Assembly: GCF_001522545.3 (NCBI RefSeq)
Contig: NC_031769.1
Coordinates: 11,450,861 to 11,514,860 of the forward strand
Origin: Parus major
Taxonomy: Eukaryota > Chordata > Aves > Passeriformes > Paridae
Direction: 5' to 3'
DNA length: 64,000 nucleotides
Positions 61,968 to 64,000 of the stretch are shown here, piece by piece. Each line of letters opens with the position of its first letter. The first letter of the stretch is position 1. The notes beneath the pieces were generated by a model that worked only from the letters and a program-made list of their open reading frames with translations, was not told where the DNA came from and made no database searches. A program made the translations under genes and the position numbers.

Positions 61968-63874
61968 GTAAATGGCTGACTGGAAAGCACCTGGCTGCCA
62001 GCTTGGCCTGCACCAGAGAAGGCTCAGGCGCTGCAAGGGCACGAAGAGGGCCACCATGAGCCTGCCTAGCCAAGGGGGAATGAGAATCCCCTGAGTTTGG
62101 GAAGCCTTGGCTTCACCTTTTGCCACTGAGCAGCTGTGGTGTCACCAAAGGTGATTGTTTCTCTTCACATTGGATGGCAACCTGGCTGATGCCTGAACCT
62201 GGATCAGCTGCAGGATAATAGAGCCCTGCCAGGGGAATCCATGGGTGTGTTCTCAGTGCAGTTAGGGCTCTGACACCTCCCTCCCAGAGGTTCACCTACA
62301 GTGCCAAGGTAAGAAATGGCTCTGCAGAAGGGGTTTCAGGGAGTGAGACTGATTTGAGCTCATTCAGGCAACAGTCCAGCCTACCCTTATCTCTACTTAT
62401 TATGGAAAGACGCCTAGGAGATTAACTTCACTGACTAACCTTAGCCTTTGAGTATCTCTTCCTAAAGCTTTACAATGCTGGTTAGCTTAAGCTAATGGAT
62501 ATTTTTCCTCTCTGTTAACTGTGACACTTCCAGAATCAACGGTTCCTCCTCTCCCATACACTTTTGCTACAGCCCCTTGCAGGAGGAGAAATTGTGTCTG
62601 GGAGCACATTGCCAGTCAAAATGGGGCTTGATTTCTCAGCATATTAACACACTTCTTGAAGGAGCTGTCTCCACACATTTTGCTTTTGGGAATGGATATA
62701 TTAAATAAAAATAAAGAATTTTTTTTAAAATCTTCTCCCACCTTTTTTCTGGAGGTGTGAAAGTCTTCACATGCTTACCTAGGACAGCCCTACTGTTTAT
62801 CTCGTTGATGTTAATTAGTATAAATATATTTAAAATCAAACAACAAAAAAAACCTTAGCAAATCTCTTTTCTGCCCTATTAGAAAAGCTCATCCTCTCAA
62901 TCCAATCAATGTCGGCAGCAAATCCATATAAAGTAACAATATATAAAACATGTCATAGATTTGGCTCCAACAGTTTAATTAATTTAGTCCATTTGGGAGT
63001 AGATGACAAGGCTTTTTCTTCAGAAACCTTCATTGATTCCTTTTAAATAGTGCTGACACAAGTGGCAGTAACTCAAATTAATGGCAGACAAAGTTCTACT
63101 TTGGTTGAGATTCCTTAAACAGTTCAGACTATAATCAGTATTAATACACCAAGATGTAACTTGTGTTATATATATAAACAGAATTGAGAAGGGTTTTTAG
63201 TGAGAAATTACAATAATGAGGAAGAGCTTCCATTCTTTCCTTTCACTTATCTTAATGTTCATATGATCAATTGTCTGACTCGTTCTCTGTCTAATACAAG
63301 AAAACCTGACAACTTTCCCAAAGACGTTCAGTAAGAATCTGTGAAGAGGAGATCAAAACTTGGAGGATACACAAATAGTCTAAATTATTTATTGGAAACT
63401 GCCCTGTGCCTGGAATTCAGAAGTATAAATTATTTCAGAGAAAATAAGAATCTTGCTTCCTTTGATTATGATGACAATTAAAAGTTATTTGCATTATGGT
63501 GACAAAGTGAGTTTATTTGTGTACGCACAAAAAAAGGTTTTGCCCCAAATCTGAAGCCTCTGCTCATAAGTATAACAAATTAATTTTTTTTTGTTGACAT
63601 AGTATTATTTCATTCACCTTCCAAGAATGAAAATGTAAACAGCTCCTCAGATGAAGTCAGGCACAAAACATTAGCAGGAGGGAGAAAGCCCAGCTTCACT
63701 CTACCTGGATTGATACACATCACCAGCAACTAACAAGTGCCTTAGCCTGATACTTCTGCCCAAACTGACAGAAGTAAACACCATAGCAGCTCTGACACAT
63801 AACTGACTACCCAAATAAGCTTCAGAGGGGATTGTCCATGGAGATGAACAGGATTAGTGGTCTCTTTCTTGCAG
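61968..63874. other. Non-coding DNA, possible intron
   Basis: The first 400 bases are GC-richer than average. They include another donor-like CCAAG|GTAAGAA at 62308-62319, without a convincing exon before it. The rest is AT-rich, with nothing recognised. Confidence 0.4.
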
Positions 63875-63960
63875 GTCCCATATGCAGACCCAGGAGGAGC
63901 ATGGCTGAGAGGGTACCACCTCATGGAAGTCATCTGCAACAGTGTTGATTTGGAAGAGAA
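63875..63960 (+). other. Weak candidate exon with strong acceptor
   Basis: A good acceptor, TCTCTTTCTTGCAG, ends at 63874. A donor-like GAGAA|GTAAAA starts at 63961, bounding 86 nt. Read in phase 0 it is open throughout, with an Asp-Pro-Gly-Gly motif and an acidic end. Read in phase 1, as needed to follow the exon ending at 61967, it opens with Gly-Pro and stops after about 22 codons, so it could be a terminal exon. Neither reading matches a family I know. A lone good acceptor is weak evidence. Confidence 0.2.
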
Positions 63961-64000
63961 GTAAAAAACCTATTTTTTAGTTTTAAGGATAGTTTTATAA
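63961..64000. other. Non-coding right edge
   Basis: T-rich sequence with nothing recognisable. Confidence 0.5.

Noticed and set aside
1..64000. Prokaryotic features: operons, CRISPR arrays, insertion sequences, Shine-Dalgarno sites
   Set aside because: No long genes, no regularly spaced repeats, and vertebrate retroelements are present. These feature types do not apply.

Overview
This window looks like AT-rich, gene-poor vertebrate nuclear DNA, most probably from a bird. The evidence is the repeat content: three fragments with the 3' end of the CR1 LINE family, two stretches resembling the LTRs of avian endogenous retroviruses, and overall low repeat density. Stop codons are frequent in all frames and there is no operon structure. 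Nothing suggests bacterial, phage or plasmid DNA. The bird assignment rests on recalled repeat consensus sequences and not on a database search.

Layout. From 1 to about 33.8 kb the sequence is almost all unannotatable AT-rich DNA. It is broken by a decayed LTR-like stretch (about 1855-2086), a GC-rich patch (about 5988-6345), a CR1 fragment on the minus strand (about 7161-7340), a possible conserved non-coding block (about 8509-8830), a (TA)n tract (18880-18911), a compound trinucleotide repeat (25171-25229) and a perfect 19-bp inverted repeat (28303-28345). An LTR-like element (about 33854-34480) is followed almost at once by a CR1 fragment on the plus strand (about 34560-34992). Between 35 and 54 kb there are two likely relics of MIR/CORE-SINE elements (about 40374-40462 minus, 45326-45400 plus), a hairpin-forming segment (42233-42304) and a small CR1 tail (about 54084-54216). 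A striking perfect 43-bp inverted repeat with a 7-nt loop lies at 54460-54552. A CpG-dense hairpin lies at 58743-58780.

Coding content. Only one segment reads like real protein-coding sequence: a candidate internal exon at 61785-61967 on the plus strand. It is 183 nt, symmetric phase 1-1, with a pyrimidine tract before it and a GTAAAT donor after it. It is richer in CpG and in G or C at third codon positions than its surroundings. I do not recognise the protein. A second, weaker exon candidate lies at 63875-63960. If both are real, the right end of the window enters a gene and the other 60 kb is either a large 5' intron or an intergenic desert. No rRNA, tRNA or CRISPR array was found, and no convincing promoter.

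Limits: no alignment, folding or search was run. Repeat boundaries are approximate, and all conserved-element and exon calls need comparison with other bird genomes.
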